In this document: one piece after another, positions 35,163 to 44,552 of the stretch
Position numbering within the stretch: the stretch's first letter is position 1
Layout: every line of letters begins with the position of its first letter
Assembly (NCBI GenBank): GCA_050015055.1
Contig: JBEKCD010000009.1
Location: 31,411 to 95,410, forward strand
DNA: 64,000 nt
Origin: JBEKCD01 sp050015055
GTDB lineage: Archaea; Thermoproteota; Bathyarchaeia; Bathyarchaeales; Bathycorpusculaceae
Direction: 5' to 3'
Translations under genes and position numbers: made by a program
The notes under the pieces: model-generated
Told to the model about the DNA's origin: nothing
The model's database searches: none
Seen by the model: only the letters and a program-made list of their open reading frames with translations

Positions 35163-35723
35163 GTGAGCAAGAGAAAAGCTTACTATGCGAGTAAGCTCAA
35201 ACGAGCCACCCACATGCTGTTTTACAAGAGGCACAAGAAACCTGGAGTCAAGGGTTGGGAGCTTCGAAAGACGATAGGCTCAGACTACCCGAAAGTTCTG
35301 AAAATACTAGATGAATTCTTGAAACCGCTCGACCTGCAAGTCAAAACTGTCTTCGAAGAAGAAAAGCAAGTTGAAAAACCCACTCAGGAACAGTTGGACA
35401 AAGCCAGATTCCTCATAGAACTGCGAGGGGAATTGGCACCGAAAGAAGCTAAAATGATAGGCTGGCGAATAGACGACCTTGCAGGACTGGCGATTGCCAT
35501 ATCATACATAATATCCAAGAAAGGGAAATCCCCGAGAAAGGAAGTTGAGGAACTACTGCGGGAAAAACTTCCCGGATGGAAAGTCGGCATCAACGTTGAC
35601 AGATATGTCAGATACGGGTATCTAGCCCAAGACGAAAACGGACAACTATACCTAGACTGGAGAACGCGCGCAGAGGTAGATCAAAAAGCGCTTGTGGATC
35701 TGCTTCTCAGAGCCGAATCGTAG
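35163..35723 (+). CDS. Unknown protein, third gene of the SMC-like operon (possible KITE-like winged-helix partner)
   Basis: 186 residues with a GTG start one base after the previous stop. Two winged-helix-like halves can be suspected: residues about 20-70 (GVKGWELRKTIGSDYPKVLKIL, then VKTVFEEE as a wing) and about 115-180 (SPRKEVEELLREKLPGWKVGI, then YGYLAQDENGQLYLDW as a wing). Tandem winged helices are the hallmark of KITE subunits (ScpB, MukE, Nse1, Nse3) that accompany SMC-kleisin rings. The family is not recognised, so this is inference from pattern and operon position. Confidence 0.75.
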   Translation: MSKRKAYYASKLKRATHMLFYKRHKKPGVKGWELRKTIGSDYPKVLKILDEFLKPLDLQVKTVFEEEKQVEKPTQEQLDKARFLIELRGELAPKEAKMIGWRIDDLAGLAIAISYIISKKGKSPRKEVEELLREKLPGWKVGINVDRYVRYGYLAQDENGQLYLDWRTRAEVDQKALVDLLLRAES

Positions 35724-35734
35724 CTTGCTGCTCT

Positions 35735-35914
35735 CTACTTCCTTATCCTGTGGTATAAGGAAGCTAAAGCGGCTATGACGACTACAGCGGTGAGTATGAG
35801 CAGTGGACTGCCCAGGAACTGTGCGGCAAAGGTCTCGTTCGCAGCGTGAACAACTCCCGCCAAAGCAAGCATCATAAAGAGCGAACACAAGGCTGGCACT
35901 GCAACATGTTTCAT
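35735..35914 (-). CDS. Small exported/membrane protein (59 residues)
   Basis: A 59-residue ORF starting at an ATG preceded by AGAAGG. It encodes MKHVAVPALCSLFMMLALAG, a signal-type segment ending at VVHAANE, a short linker, then a second hydrophobic helix (LLILTAVVVIAALASLY) with a HRIRK stop-transfer tail. The two-helix layout with basic C-end is typical of small archaeal membrane proteins. It lies just downstream of nusA on the same strand and converges on the SMC-like operon. The function is unknown. Confidence 0.7.
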   Translation of the reverse strand: MKHVAVPALCSLFMMLALAGVVHAANETFAAQFLGSPLLILTAVVVIAALASLYHRIRK

Positions 35915-35933
35915 GGTAAAACCTTCTGGGAAT

Positions 35934-36371
35934 CTATGTTATGCTGACGTTTTGTATTTGGAAGTATCTCTTCATCAAGAATCGCAAGCGCTCGGCATTT
36001 CTGCCGTTCTTTCCTATGGCGACGCCTTTGTCCTTGGGGTTTACGGCCACAACCGCGATGGTTTTGCCATCAGGCCTTTCGGTGAGGCGAACTTCTTGGA
36101 CCAAAGCTGGTTTCAAAGCGTTCTTTATGAACTGTGCGGGTTCTTCCGAATACTCGATTATTTCGTGTTTCTTCCCCGTCATCCTCTCTAGAGTGTGAAT
36201 GTTTCTTCCGCCTCTTCCGATCGCAACTCCAACTTGGCCTTGCCCAACAACGTAGAGCACGCGTCCCTGCTCTTCATCGATTATGCAGTCTTTGACACTC
36301 GCGCTGGTTATGCTTTCAAAAAGCGCGATGTAACGCATTTCGGTGCTCGTGAACTTTATTCCGCTAGTCAT
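35934..36371 (-). CDS. nusA: NusA-like transcription factor (KH domains)
   Basis: 145 residues with the two KH domains of archaeal NusA: GQVGVAIGRGGRNIHTLERMTG and DKGVAIGKNGRNAERLRFLMKR, both with the GxxG loop. Archaeal NusA lacks the bacterial N-terminal and S1 domains, and this length is normal. Its ATG overlaps the rpl30e stop by four bases (ATGA). Order rpoB-rpoA-rpl30e-nusA is the conserved archaeal one; rps12 and rps7, which often follow, are not here. Confidence 0.94.
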   Translation of the reverse strand: MTSGIKFTSTEMRYIALFESITSASVKDCIIDEEQGRVLYVVGQGQVGVAIGRGGRNIHTLERMTGKKHEIIEYSEEPAQFIKNALKPALVQEVRLTERPDGKTIAVVAVNPKDKGVAIGKNGRNAERLRFLMKRYFQIQNVSIT

Positions 36372-36703
36372 TCGTCTCCTCCGCTGGGTTCTTCGGCTTC
36401 AGTGGTCTCCGTTAGCTTAAGGATTTCTGAGTCGCCTGGCTCTCTTATACTTAACGCTGAGACGCTGAAGGGCTTACCGCACACAGCGGCCAGGTCCAAG
36501 GATGTACCCTTGTAGATTATCAAAGGAACCTTCGAGAGTTTCGAATAGTACTCTACGTCTCCTCGAACATTTTTTGGACAGTTTGCGGCTAGGATTATCA
36601 GTTTAGCTTTGCCTGTTTGAGCGTTTTGCACTGCGGAGCTTGCTCCAAGAGACACCTTGCCAGTTTTTACCGCCGTGGAAATTGCCTTGTCTACGTCTAT
36701 CAT
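36368..36703 (-). CDS. rpl30e: Ribosomal protein L30e
   Basis: 111-residue RNA-binding protein of the L7Ae/L30e superfamily: VDKAISTAVKTGKVSLGASS, AKLIILAANCPKNVRGDVEYYSKLS, VPLIIYKGTSLDLAAVCGKPF. The C-terminal 20 residues are an acidic tail. It overlaps rpoA by four bases at its start and nusA by four at its end, so the three are translationally coupled. Confidence 0.94.
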   Translation of the reverse strand: MIDVDKAISTAVKTGKVSLGASSAVQNAQTGKAKLIILAANCPKNVRGDVEYYSKLSKVPLIIYKGTSLDLAAVCGKPFSVSALSIREPGDSEILKLTETTEAEEPSGGDE

Positions 36704-39700
36704 TTCTTCTTCTCCTTTTTCTCGAATGTCGACATGAACAGCTCAACCAACCCTGTGCCAATCGGTATTGACTGGCCGACTATTACGTTTTCGGTCACCC
36801 CCGCCAGAGGGTCGCTTTCGCCCTTGACAGCTGCTTCAACGATGTTTGGAACCGTGATTTCAAATGCGGCTCTGGCCAAGACACTTGATTTCTTTCCGCT
36901 TATCCCGTGTCTGCCTATCTGTTGCACCTCGCCGGTGGACGTCATCATGTCTGCAACGAGCATCACGTGCCGGTTATCCACGTCTAATCCTTGTTCTTCC
37001 AAGACTCCTTTGGCCTCGTGAACCAAAGCGTTCCTAGAAGCTTCAATCCCGATGGTCTTGGCGATTTCATGCACGTTGTTCGTCGTCGTCCTTGAAGTGT
37101 CCACGCCAGGAACTTCCAGAACCTTGGGCAGGTTTGAGCCGTCGGTGTTGATGACCCATTCTCCATGTTCCTCGCTGACCAGCACCCGCTTTATGCCGGG
37201 CACGCCTTTAACGTGGAACACAGAGACTTTGCCGAGCAGTTTCCTGATTGTTTCGACCTTCTTGGGCTGTATGAGTATGTTGTTTCCCTTTGCCTTCGTC
37301 GTGGCGTTGGGTATTTGCAGTCTGTCCTTCAGCTCCTGCATCGTTATCCCACGATCATCCATCATGATCTTGTTAGGTTCAATCACTATCTCGTCATTCA
37401 CTGGATCTATGTATACCGCTTCGGCCACGTTTTCCAGCGTAGTATAGATTATGTCGCGGGCAATCCTGACTGCAGCGTCTCGGCTCTTTCTGTATTCTGG
37501 ACTTAGATAAATCGTCATTACAGGCGTTGACGGAATTCTTCTAGCGTCAACTATTTCAATCAGTCTTGGCAAACCCAGAGTCACGTTCTGCTCCTTGACT
37601 CCGGCGTAGTGGAATGTCCTCAGAGTCATCTGAGTTCCTGGTTCGCCGATTGACTGTGCAGCGACGATGCCCACAGCCTCACCTGGCTCCATTAGAGCGC
37701 GCTTGTAGCGGTCGACAGTCAACCTGATTGCTTTCTCAACGCTTGCCGCGGTCAGTTTGTGCTTGGCCAGGTTTTGCTTGAGTTCATCCTTGAGAATAGG
37801 CGTGAGTTGCTCTTCAACTTTCTCCAACTCCTTTCTGATGAATTCAGCGGATGCCGGTTTTCCTTTCTCCTTGGCTATTCTGATTTGGTCAACCAGACGG
37901 GTTACGTTCACCGCTTTGCCATGGTCGCTCTTGGCCGGGTCAACACCATCTTCCCCGTATTGGAATTGAATTATGTCGCCTGTTGAGTTTCTCACTGTCC
38001 CATCGTATTCCAAACGTATGTGTTCAAGCGCGTTGATCAGTCTTCTTTGCATGTAACCGCTCTGCTGAGTTCTGACGGCTGTGTCCACCAAACCTTCTCT
38101 TCCACCCATAGCGTGGAAGAAGAACTCGATGACATCGAGACCGTGCTGGTACGATGAGTAGACGAAGCCCCTCGCCTTTGGACGTTGATCTCCTGCCTGA
38201 AAATGCGGTAAAGCACGATCGACGTATCCTCGCAGAATTCGTTTTCCACGAACCGCCTGCTGTCCGACGCACGCGCTTATCTGACCGATGTTCAGGCTGG
38301 AACCCCTTGCACCTGTCCGCGTCATTACTATGCCCGAGTTGTCCAAGGTGAAGTCCTCATCGGCTATTTTGCCGGATTCGTCTCTTGCTTTTGCCAACTC
38401 GTTCATTACGTATATTTCGAAAGAGTCTTCGATTGTTTGGCCTGGAAGTCTCGGCAGCGTGCTTTTGCGATAGCTCTCAATCAATTCCTCTATTCTCTTC
38501 TCGATCTTTTCCATGGTTTTCGCTATTCTGTCCTCAGCCTTCTCGGAAAGCACAAGCTCGTCATATGAGTAGGTGAAACCTCGCATCGATATGAAAACCT
38601 TCAACATCCTGGTTATTTTGTTAAGAAAGTCTCTTCCAGCTTCGGTTCCATAATCCTTTATTATCCTATGGAGAAGACTTTCAGATTGCTCAGCCCCTAT
38701 TGAACGCCTGTCTATGACCCCGCTCACCAATTCACCGTTCCTCACGACCACGTAGGCATCGTACTCGCATTCTTCTTCCAAGCATTTTACGCATCCTTGG
38801 CAGATGTTTGCTTTCAGAATGTAGTTCATGTCCTTGGGGAGGAACAGGCTGAAAATCTGTTTTCCGCTCCAAAGTGGTTGAGGCGTCTTGACTTTTGGTT
38901 CTGGCATTGGACCTTCGTATTTCGCTGACAGCAACAGCTTGTTGACTTCGTTTCGTGTCACGTAGTTTGATTTTCTCGTGAACAGGTACGCGGAAGTTAT
39001 GAAATCTCTTATCGCCCCTATTATGGGACCTCCGAACCTGGGTGACAGAATCTGGTCCTGAACTTGCATTAGCAGAAGTGCTTCTGTTCTTGCTTCTTCG
39101 CTTTGCGGTACGTGCAGGTTCATTTCGTCTCCGTCGAAGTCCGCGTTGTACGGTGGGCAGACGCACAGATGCAGACGGAACGTCTTGTAGGGGAGTACGC
39201 GCACGTAATGGGCCATTATTGACATGCGGTGGAGTGAAGGTTGACGGTTGAAAATGGCGGTGTCACCATTTCTAAGATGCCTTTCTACAACGAAGCCAAG
39301 TTCAATGGCCTCAGCGATCTTTTCTCTGTCGACCACGAACTCAAGCCTTATCCGTTTGCCGTCTGGCCTGATTATGTAAAGGGCGCCGGGGTACTTTTCA
39401 GGCCCGTTGGCGACGAGTTTTCGCATCTCTTCAATGTTCCATTCAGTAACCTTCTCTGGAACGGACAAGTGCATGGCAATTTCCAGCGGGACACCAACTT
39501 CATTTATGTCGAGGTTCGGATCAGGAGAAACCACTGTCCGAGCTGAGAAATCCACTCTTTTTCCCGAAAGGTTGCTCCTGAACCTTCCTTCCTTTCCCTT
39601 CAGTCTCTGTGAGAGAGTCTTTAGTGCTCGTCCAGAACGGTGTCTCGCGGGCGGTATTCCCGAGGCTTCGTTGTTAAAGTAGGTTGTCACATGGTACTGC

Positions 39701-40521
39701 AAGAGCTCTGATAGATCTTGGATTATGAGCGTTGGGGCACCTGCATCCATGTTTTCCTTCAGTCTCTGATTGATTCGAATTATGTCTACAAGTTTGTGCG
39801 TCAGGTCGTCCTCTGAACGGATGCCTGATTCCAGCGTTATTGATGGACGAACGTAGACGGGAGGAACTGGCAGAACTTGCAGAACCATCCATTCCGGCCT
39901 GGCAGTTTCGGGATTGAAGCCCAAGAGCTGAAGATCCTCGTTGGGTATACGCTCCATTCTCTCCCGCACCATGCTTGGAGTCAATGGTTCTGAACCGCTT
40001 TCTGGGATTTGCTCGCTGAACTTCGTGGGCTTCTCGAAAGTTATCTTGAACTGCACACCCGCGCAGTGAGGACATTGCTTCCTCTTTGTCTCTTGCATAA
40101 TCGTTTTGTAAACCTCATCCGGAACCAGACCTAGGAGTTCCCGAGTTTTTTCAATCCTTACTTGAACTTTCTTGATGGTTTCATCAGGAAGCAGGATGCG
40201 CCCGCAGTTTCGACAAGTGGACTTGAGTAGATCGAATATTATCTTGGTGAATTCTATGTGTATTATCGGAACCGCGAGTTCTATGTGACCGAAATGGCCG
40301 GGACAGCGAATCGCCGTGTTGCCGCACGTCTTACATCTCTGTCTTGGCTCGAGGGTTCCAAGTCTTCCATCCATCAGTCCAGCCATGATTGGCGCACCGT
40401 CTTCGTCGTAAGTGTCAGGTGTTTGAATCTCCACGACTGAAAGCTTGCGCACGTCTTGCGGCGAAAACATGCCGAAGTTGATCTCGTCTACTACCTTGTG
40501 GATTATTTCTTCAACAGCCAT
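36700..40521 (-). CDS. rpoA: DNA-directed RNA polymerase subunit A, unsplit (A' plus A'')
   Basis: 1273-residue largest subunit. The zinc-binding N-terminus has CKTCGN and CPGHFGHIELAVP; the catalytic loop is YNADFDGDEMNLH with the three Mg-binding aspartates; the bridge-helix/trigger-loop region includes GEAVGIVAAQSIGEPGTQMTLRTFHYAG. Most archaea encode A' and A'' as two genes; here they are one reading frame with no stop, no intein and no frameshift. Unsplit versions are known from Thaumarchaeota, Korarchaeota, Bathyarchaeia and relatives. It starts one base after rpoB ends. Confidence 0.97.
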   Translation of the reverse strand: MAVEEIIHKVVDEINFGMFSPQDVRKLSVVEIQTPDTYDEDGAPIMAGLMDGRLGTLEPRQRCKTCGNTAIRCPGHFGHIELAVPIIHIEFTKIIFDLLKSTCRNCGRILLPDETIKKVQVRIEKTRELLGLVPDEVYKTIMQETKRKQCPHCAGVQFKITFEKPTKFSEQIPESGSEPLTPSMVRERMERIPNEDLQLLGFNPETARPEWMVLQVLPVPPVYVRPSITLESGIRSEDDLTHKLVDIIRINQRLKENMDAGAPTLIIQDLSELLQYHVTTYFNNEASGIPPARHRSGRALKTLSQRLKGKEGRFRSNLSGKRVDFSARTVVSPDPNLDINEVGVPLEIAMHLSVPEKVTEWNIEEMRKLVANGPEKYPGALYIIRPDGKRIRLEFVVDREKIAEAIELGFVVERHLRNGDTAIFNRQPSLHRMSIMAHYVRVLPYKTFRLHLCVCPPYNADFDGDEMNLHVPQSEEARTEALLLMQVQDQILSPRFGGPIIGAIRDFITSAYLFTRKSNYVTRNEVNKLLLSAKYEGPMPEPKVKTPQPLWSGKQIFSLFLPKDMNYILKANICQGCVKCLEEECEYDAYVVVRNGELVSGVIDRRSIGAEQSESLLHRIIKDYGTEAGRDFLNKITRMLKVFISMRGFTYSYDELVLSEKAEDRIAKTMEKIEKRIEELIESYRKSTLPRLPGQTIEDSFEIYVMNELAKARDESGKIADEDFTLDNSGIVMTRTGARGSSLNIGQISACVGQQAVRGKRILRGYVDRALPHFQAGDQRPKARGFVYSSYQHGLDVIEFFFHAMGGREGLVDTAVRTQQSGYMQRRLINALEHIRLEYDGTVRNSTGDIIQFQYGEDGVDPAKSDHGKAVNVTRLVDQIRIAKEKGKPASAEFIRKELEKVEEQLTPILKDELKQNLAKHKLTAASVEKAIRLTVDRYKRALMEPGEAVGIVAAQSIGEPGTQMTLRTFHYAGVKEQNVTLGLPRLIEIVDARRIPSTPVMTIYLSPEYRKSRDAAVRIARDIIYTTLENVAEAVYIDPVNDEIVIEPNKIMMDDRGITMQELKDRLQIPNATTKAKGNNILIQPKKVETIRKLLGKVSVFHVKGVPGIKRVLVSEEHGEWVINTDGSNLPKVLEVPGVDTSRTTTNNVHEIAKTIGIEASRNALVHEAKGVLEEQGLDVDNRHVMLVADMMTSTGEVQQIGRHGISGKKSSVLARAAFEITVPNIVEAAVKGESDPLAGVTENVIVGQSIPIGTGLVELFMSTFEKKEKKK

Positions 40522-40522
40522 T

Positions 40523-43500
40523 TTACGCTTTCTCCTTGAGCTTCAGTTTGGGCGATATGCAAAGGCTCATCAACTCTTGCAGCAGAAGCTTGAACGCGTA
40601 CGAGACTACCACTGGAGAGATTTTCGATTTATCTTCGCAAAGTTTGCACACGTACTTTCTTTGTTTCATGTCGTAATAGGCTATGTGCCCGCAGCTTTCG
40701 CATATGTAAAGAGTGTACTTGTCCGATTCCTCCAGCAGTCTGTCCCTCAGAAGCATAGCGGCTCCGTGACCGATGAGACAGTCGCGTTCCATTTCACCGA
40801 ACCTTAGACCTCCGCCTCTAGCTCTTCCCTCCGTGGGCTGCCTTGTCAGCATTTGAACCTGTCCTCTGGCCCTTGCATGAATCTTGTCGGCAACCATGTG
40901 ATGCAGCTTCTGGTAATGTATTACTCCGACGTAAATGTCCGCAACGAACTTTTCACCTGTTACGCCGCTGTAGAAGACTTCGGCGCCAGTGTTGCTGTAG
41001 CCCAGCTTGACGAGTTCTTTTCTGAGCGCGTCGGGCGTTTCGTTCGAGAAGGGAGTTCCGTCGACGGGGCTACCTCTCATGGATGCAACCTTTCCAGCGA
41101 GTGATTCAATGAACTGGCCAACGGTCATCCTAGAGGGGATAGCGTGCGGGTTGACTATTATGTCCGGAACTATGCCATCCTCCGTGAATGGCATGTCTTC
41201 CTGAGGAACTATCAAGCCGATAACACCCTTCTGTCCGTGTCGAGAAGCAAACTTGTCCCCCAGCTCTGGAACGCGTTGGTCACGGACTCTCACCTTGACC
41301 AGCTTGCTCCCTTCTCCTGATGCCGTTATGAATATAGCGTCAACGATACCCGTTTCTGAAGGACGCATGTCCACTGAAGTGTCGCGCATAGAAGGACCTT
41401 TAACCTCGAATTCCTTGTATTCTTCAAGAAACCTAGGCGGGCTAATTCTGCCTATGAGGACGTCGCCGCCTGCCACTGCTGACTCGAGACCAATTATTCC
41501 ATCCGGTTCGAGCAGTCGGTAGTACTGTTCACCCCTGTATCCACGTGTTCCAGCTTCTGGCAACGTGAACTTGTCCTTCAACCCGCCGAGGTACTGGCGG
41601 CACTCTGCCTCATAAATGCGGAAGAAGGTTGAACGCCCCAAACCTCTCTCTATCGAGGCTTTGTTGAACACCAATGCGTCTTCCATGTTGTACCCTTCAT
41701 ACGACAGAACAGCCACGACACAGTTCTGGCCGGACGGCCGGAGTTTGTAGCCCATCGTCTCCATCAGAGCCGTCTCGGCTATGGGCAGTTGCGGATAGTG
41801 TAGAATGTGTGAACGCGAGTCCACGCGTTGCTGAAAGTTTGTGGCGTAAACTCCTAGGGCTTGCTTTGCCATTGCGGCTTGGTAGGAATTGCGTGGTGAT
41901 TGGTTGTGTTCTGCGTATGGGATGGTTGAGGCACATATGCCGAGAATCGTGTACATCGCAATTTCCAAGTGTGTGTGTGCAGGGGCTAGCTCTTCAGGGC
42001 TTAAGGCGATGTAGGCGTTTTCCTCTTCCTCAGCGTCTATGTACTCTATTATACCGTTTTTGATTAGGTCTTCCCATGCCCATTCGCCTGAAGCTATCTT
42101 TTCGACGTGCTCGGGTCGGAGTTTGGGAACGCCGTTTTCGACTATTATGAGAGGCCGTCTGACCCTTCCTTCGTCACAGTTTACATACAGTTCCTCTCTT
42201 TCGCCCTGGGCTTTTGTGAAATAAGCCACGTTGACTTCGGTCGATATTTCTCCCCTTCTCCTCCGTTCAACGAGTTCCCGAGCTAATTCGGCGGGTGAGC
42301 CGAAATATCCAATTATGTTTCCGTCAACGAAGACTTTTGAACCTGAGAGTCTTAAGGTTTCATCTGCCTCTGGTACCGCCTGAATGCCAGAACTGAACAG
42401 CAGTTGCTTTATCTTATCGGGGTTTATGCCGACCGAGATAGTCGCGGACAATGCTAGATTCTTGACCAAGCCACAGTTTGAGCCTTCAGGCGTCTCGTTG
42501 GGACACAAGCGACCCCAGTGGGTTGCGTGCAGGTCTCTTGCCTCGAAGTTCGGTTGACTTCTGCTCAAGGGTGACTGCAGCCTGCGCAGGTGGCTCAGAG
42601 TGGAAATGTGGTTCGTCCTATCCAAGAGTTGAGTTATGCCAACTCTTCCTCTTCCCCAGTTTCCCGTTGCAAGCGCGTGTTGAAATCTTTCAGAAATTAT
42701 TCCTGGGCGCACAGCCGCTGAAACAGTTATTATCGGCCCCTTCACGCCGATGCGTTCGAGCTGATATTTGATGTCGCGCGTGAGGTTTCTGAAGGCCACC
42801 CTGAAAAGGTCTGCGAGCAAAGGCCCTGCAAGCCTCAGTCGCTTGTTCTTGAAGTGGTCCTTGTCATCAGTTTTTCGCCTTTCCAGCTGCAGTTCAATTG
42901 CTCTGCACGCCATCTCGCTCAAGAACAAGGCCTTGTCTCTTCTGCTCTGGTCCGTCCTACCTATATGCGGCAGAAAGTTTTTGTCTATTGCCGTTGCAGC
43001 TTTCTGGACACGGTATTCTTCCACTTGCCCGTGTGCCACACGATTCCCTATGAACAGGATCGCGTCTTTTGCGTTGTCCACTCCTATGGCTTTTTCGTAG
43101 GAAGGCTCCAAAGAGGTCTGCACATCTTTGTCCAGAGAAATTGATTCTGCGATCTCTTTGTCTGATTCCAGTCCCAGGGCACGCATCAACACGACGAACG
43201 GGATTTCCGAGGGTACTCCTGGAATTGAAACGTATATCGCCCCGTCGGACTTTATCTTCAATTCTATCCTTGCCCTGAAACCCACCGTTGTTGAGAATAT
43301 CTTTGATTGATATACCGGCGTTGTACCTTTTTCGTCAATGTCCACGATTATGCGGTTCGGCGCCAGATCTTCCATGGCTACTATCACACGTTCGGAACCG
43401 TTAACCACAAAGTAGCCTCCTGGATCATCGGGATCTTCTCCGCATGCTATCAGTTCTTCTCTTGAAAGTTGAGACAAGAAGCACAGTTTCGACTTGAGCA

Positions 43501-43888
43501 TCACAGGAATGTTTCCGACATAGACGAGTTCAGTGTCTTGTTCCCTGCCGTCTATGACTGGGGTCATTTCGAGAGCTACGGGCGCCGCGTAGGTTAAATT
43601 TCGCAGTCTTGCCTCCATTGGGTAGATTTCATGTTTTGTGCCGTCTACTTCTGTCGCGTACGGTCCAGTTATTCTGGTTTGAGGGTCTATGATCCAAATC
43701 TGGCCCAGCTTGACCTTGTAGGGGCTCTCGGGAACTTCTATCGGGATCTCGCCTATTTCGTCGATGACTTCTTGAAGGCCACGGTCGATAAACTCGTTAT
43801 AAGAGTCCAGATGCTGGCGTACAAGGCCTTTGTCCTTGAAGAAGGCGTTCAGGAGTAAGTGTGTGTCTTCTTTCGATACTTCAACCAT
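40523..43888 (-). CDS. rpoB: DNA-directed RNA polymerase subunit B, unsplit
   Basis: 1121-residue second-largest subunit with lobe, fork, wall and C-terminal clamp regions. Landmarks are GSERVIVAMEDLAPNRI, ARDLHATHWGRLCPNETPEG, GYNMEDALVFNKASIERGLG, GDKFASRHGQKGVIG and a C-terminal zinc site CESCGHIAYYDMKQRKYVC with a later CKLC. In several euryarchaea the gene is split into B' and B''; here it is whole. RBS GGGAGATGG overlaps the end of a 35-codon upstream ORF. rpoH, often found just upstream, is not in the next few hundred bases. Confidence 0.97.
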   Translation of the reverse strand: MVEVSKEDTHLLLNAFFKDKGLVRQHLDSYNEFIDRGLQEVIDEIGEIPIEVPESPYKVKLGQIWIIDPQTRITGPYATEVDGTKHEIYPMEARLRNLTYAAPVALEMTPVIDGREQDTELVYVGNIPVMLKSKLCFLSQLSREELIACGEDPDDPGGYFVVNGSERVIVAMEDLAPNRIIVDIDEKGTTPVYQSKIFSTTVGFRARIELKIKSDGAIYVSIPGVPSEIPFVVLMRALGLESDKEIAESISLDKDVQTSLEPSYEKAIGVDNAKDAILFIGNRVAHGQVEEYRVQKAATAIDKNFLPHIGRTDQSRRDKALFLSEMACRAIELQLERRKTDDKDHFKNKRLRLAGPLLADLFRVAFRNLTRDIKYQLERIGVKGPIITVSAAVRPGIISERFQHALATGNWGRGRVGITQLLDRTNHISTLSHLRRLQSPLSRSQPNFEARDLHATHWGRLCPNETPEGSNCGLVKNLALSATISVGINPDKIKQLLFSSGIQAVPEADETLRLSGSKVFVDGNIIGYFGSPAELARELVERRRRGEISTEVNVAYFTKAQGEREELYVNCDEGRVRRPLIIVENGVPKLRPEHVEKIASGEWAWEDLIKNGIIEYIDAEEEENAYIALSPEELAPAHTHLEIAMYTILGICASTIPYAEHNQSPRNSYQAAMAKQALGVYATNFQQRVDSRSHILHYPQLPIAETALMETMGYKLRPSGQNCVVAVLSYEGYNMEDALVFNKASIERGLGRSTFFRIYEAECRQYLGGLKDKFTLPEAGTRGYRGEQYYRLLEPDGIIGLESAVAGGDVLIGRISPPRFLEEYKEFEVKGPSMRDTSVDMRPSETGIVDAIFITASGEGSKLVKVRVRDQRVPELGDKFASRHGQKGVIGLIVPQEDMPFTEDGIVPDIIVNPHAIPSRMTVGQFIESLAGKVASMRGSPVDGTPFSNETPDALRKELVKLGYSNTGAEVFYSGVTGEKFVADIYVGVIHYQKLHHMVADKIHARARGQVQMLTRQPTEGRARGGGLRFGEMERDCLIGHGAAMLLRDRLLEESDKYTLYICESCGHIAYYDMKQRKYVCKLCEDKSKISPVVVSYAFKLLLQELMSLCISPKLKLKEKA

Positions 43889-43988
43889 TTTTAACCATCT
43901 CCCGCAACTTCACGTCGGGTATGAATGAACGAGATCGTTTCGATGCGGGTTTCATCAAATTCTTGATTTCCTCCAACTGTTGGGTCAT
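43881..43988 (-). CDS. Putative 35-residue basic peptide ORF overlapping the start of rpoB
   Basis: The ATG at 43988 opens a 35-codon frame that ends inside codons 2-3 of rpoB. Its peptide is basic in the middle (KPASKRSRSF) and ends DVKLREMVKNG. A minus-strand TATA CTTAAATATT (44011-44020) is centred 27 nt from this ATG, the same distance as in other leaderless genes of the window, so the rpo message should begin exactly at this codon. That favours translation, either as a true small protein or as a leader coupling ribosomes to rpoB. No similarity to RpoH is seen. Confidence 0.4.
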   Translation of the reverse strand: MTQQLEEIKNLMKPASKRSRSFIPDVKLREMVKNG

Positions 43989-44166
43989 TCCGACTTGAAA
44001 AATGGTCACCAATATTTAAGGAGCTAGAAACGTAACTTATATGCTGTCTAATAAACTTTTTGTACTTTGTGACGCGTTTCAGTTTGTTCTGTCAGACTGG
44101 AAAATCATGGAGGCCGATACGAAAAGCATTAGTCGCCCGCAACACAAGTCAGTGTAGGAGTTCAAG

Positions 44167-44523
44167 TTGGAACAGAGATTCAAGGCGACAATCGTGTGGT
44201 TAATTTTGAACGGGAAAGTTGAAAAGGCATTGGAGATTCTCGCCAAAAAACACGGTGTCAGAGTTCCCATCATAGAAGTCGGTCTGCCCAAGAGGAATAA
44301 GAGGAGGGCACTGGGATGTTACAACGGGAAGAAGAGGACGATCTCCGTTCTGAACAGTGACACGTTGAAAGATCCATTCGTAATTCTGCACGAGTTTTAC
44401 CATCACCTCAGGACGACCGGCGATGCAAAACACCAGGGAACTGAGAAGTATGCAAATACCTTTGCAAAGGAGTACATAGAGGTGTACAGGTTCATAACAA
44501 TTCAAGAAACGGGAAATGATTAA
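44167..44523 (+). CDS. Small HExxH metalloprotease-like protein
   Basis: 118 residues. The phrase FVILHEFYHHLR contains HExxH with hydrophobic flanks as in zincins, and a later KYANTFAKEYIE offers a glutamate as third zinc ligand, the layout of small ImmA/IrrE-type and SprT-like domains. The N-terminal 60 residues are basic (KRNKRRALG). TTG at 44167 has GGAG six bases upstream. It stands alone, just upstream of the tRNA-Leu gene. Activity and target are unknown; a catalytic domain this small may need a partner. Confidence 0.65.
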   Translation: MEQRFKATIVWLILNGKVEKALEILAKKHGVRVPIIEVGLPKRNKRRALGCYNGKKRTISVLNSDTLKDPFVILHEFYHHLRTTGDAKHQGTEKYANTFAKEYIEVYRFITIQETGND

Positions 44524-44552
44524 TAAGAAAGAGTAGAAAATCTCTACTGTGC

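Noticed and set aside
36700..40521. Possible intein or frameshift at the A'/A'' junction of rpoA
   Set aside because: The frame is continuous and all conserved regions follow in order without an extra domain.
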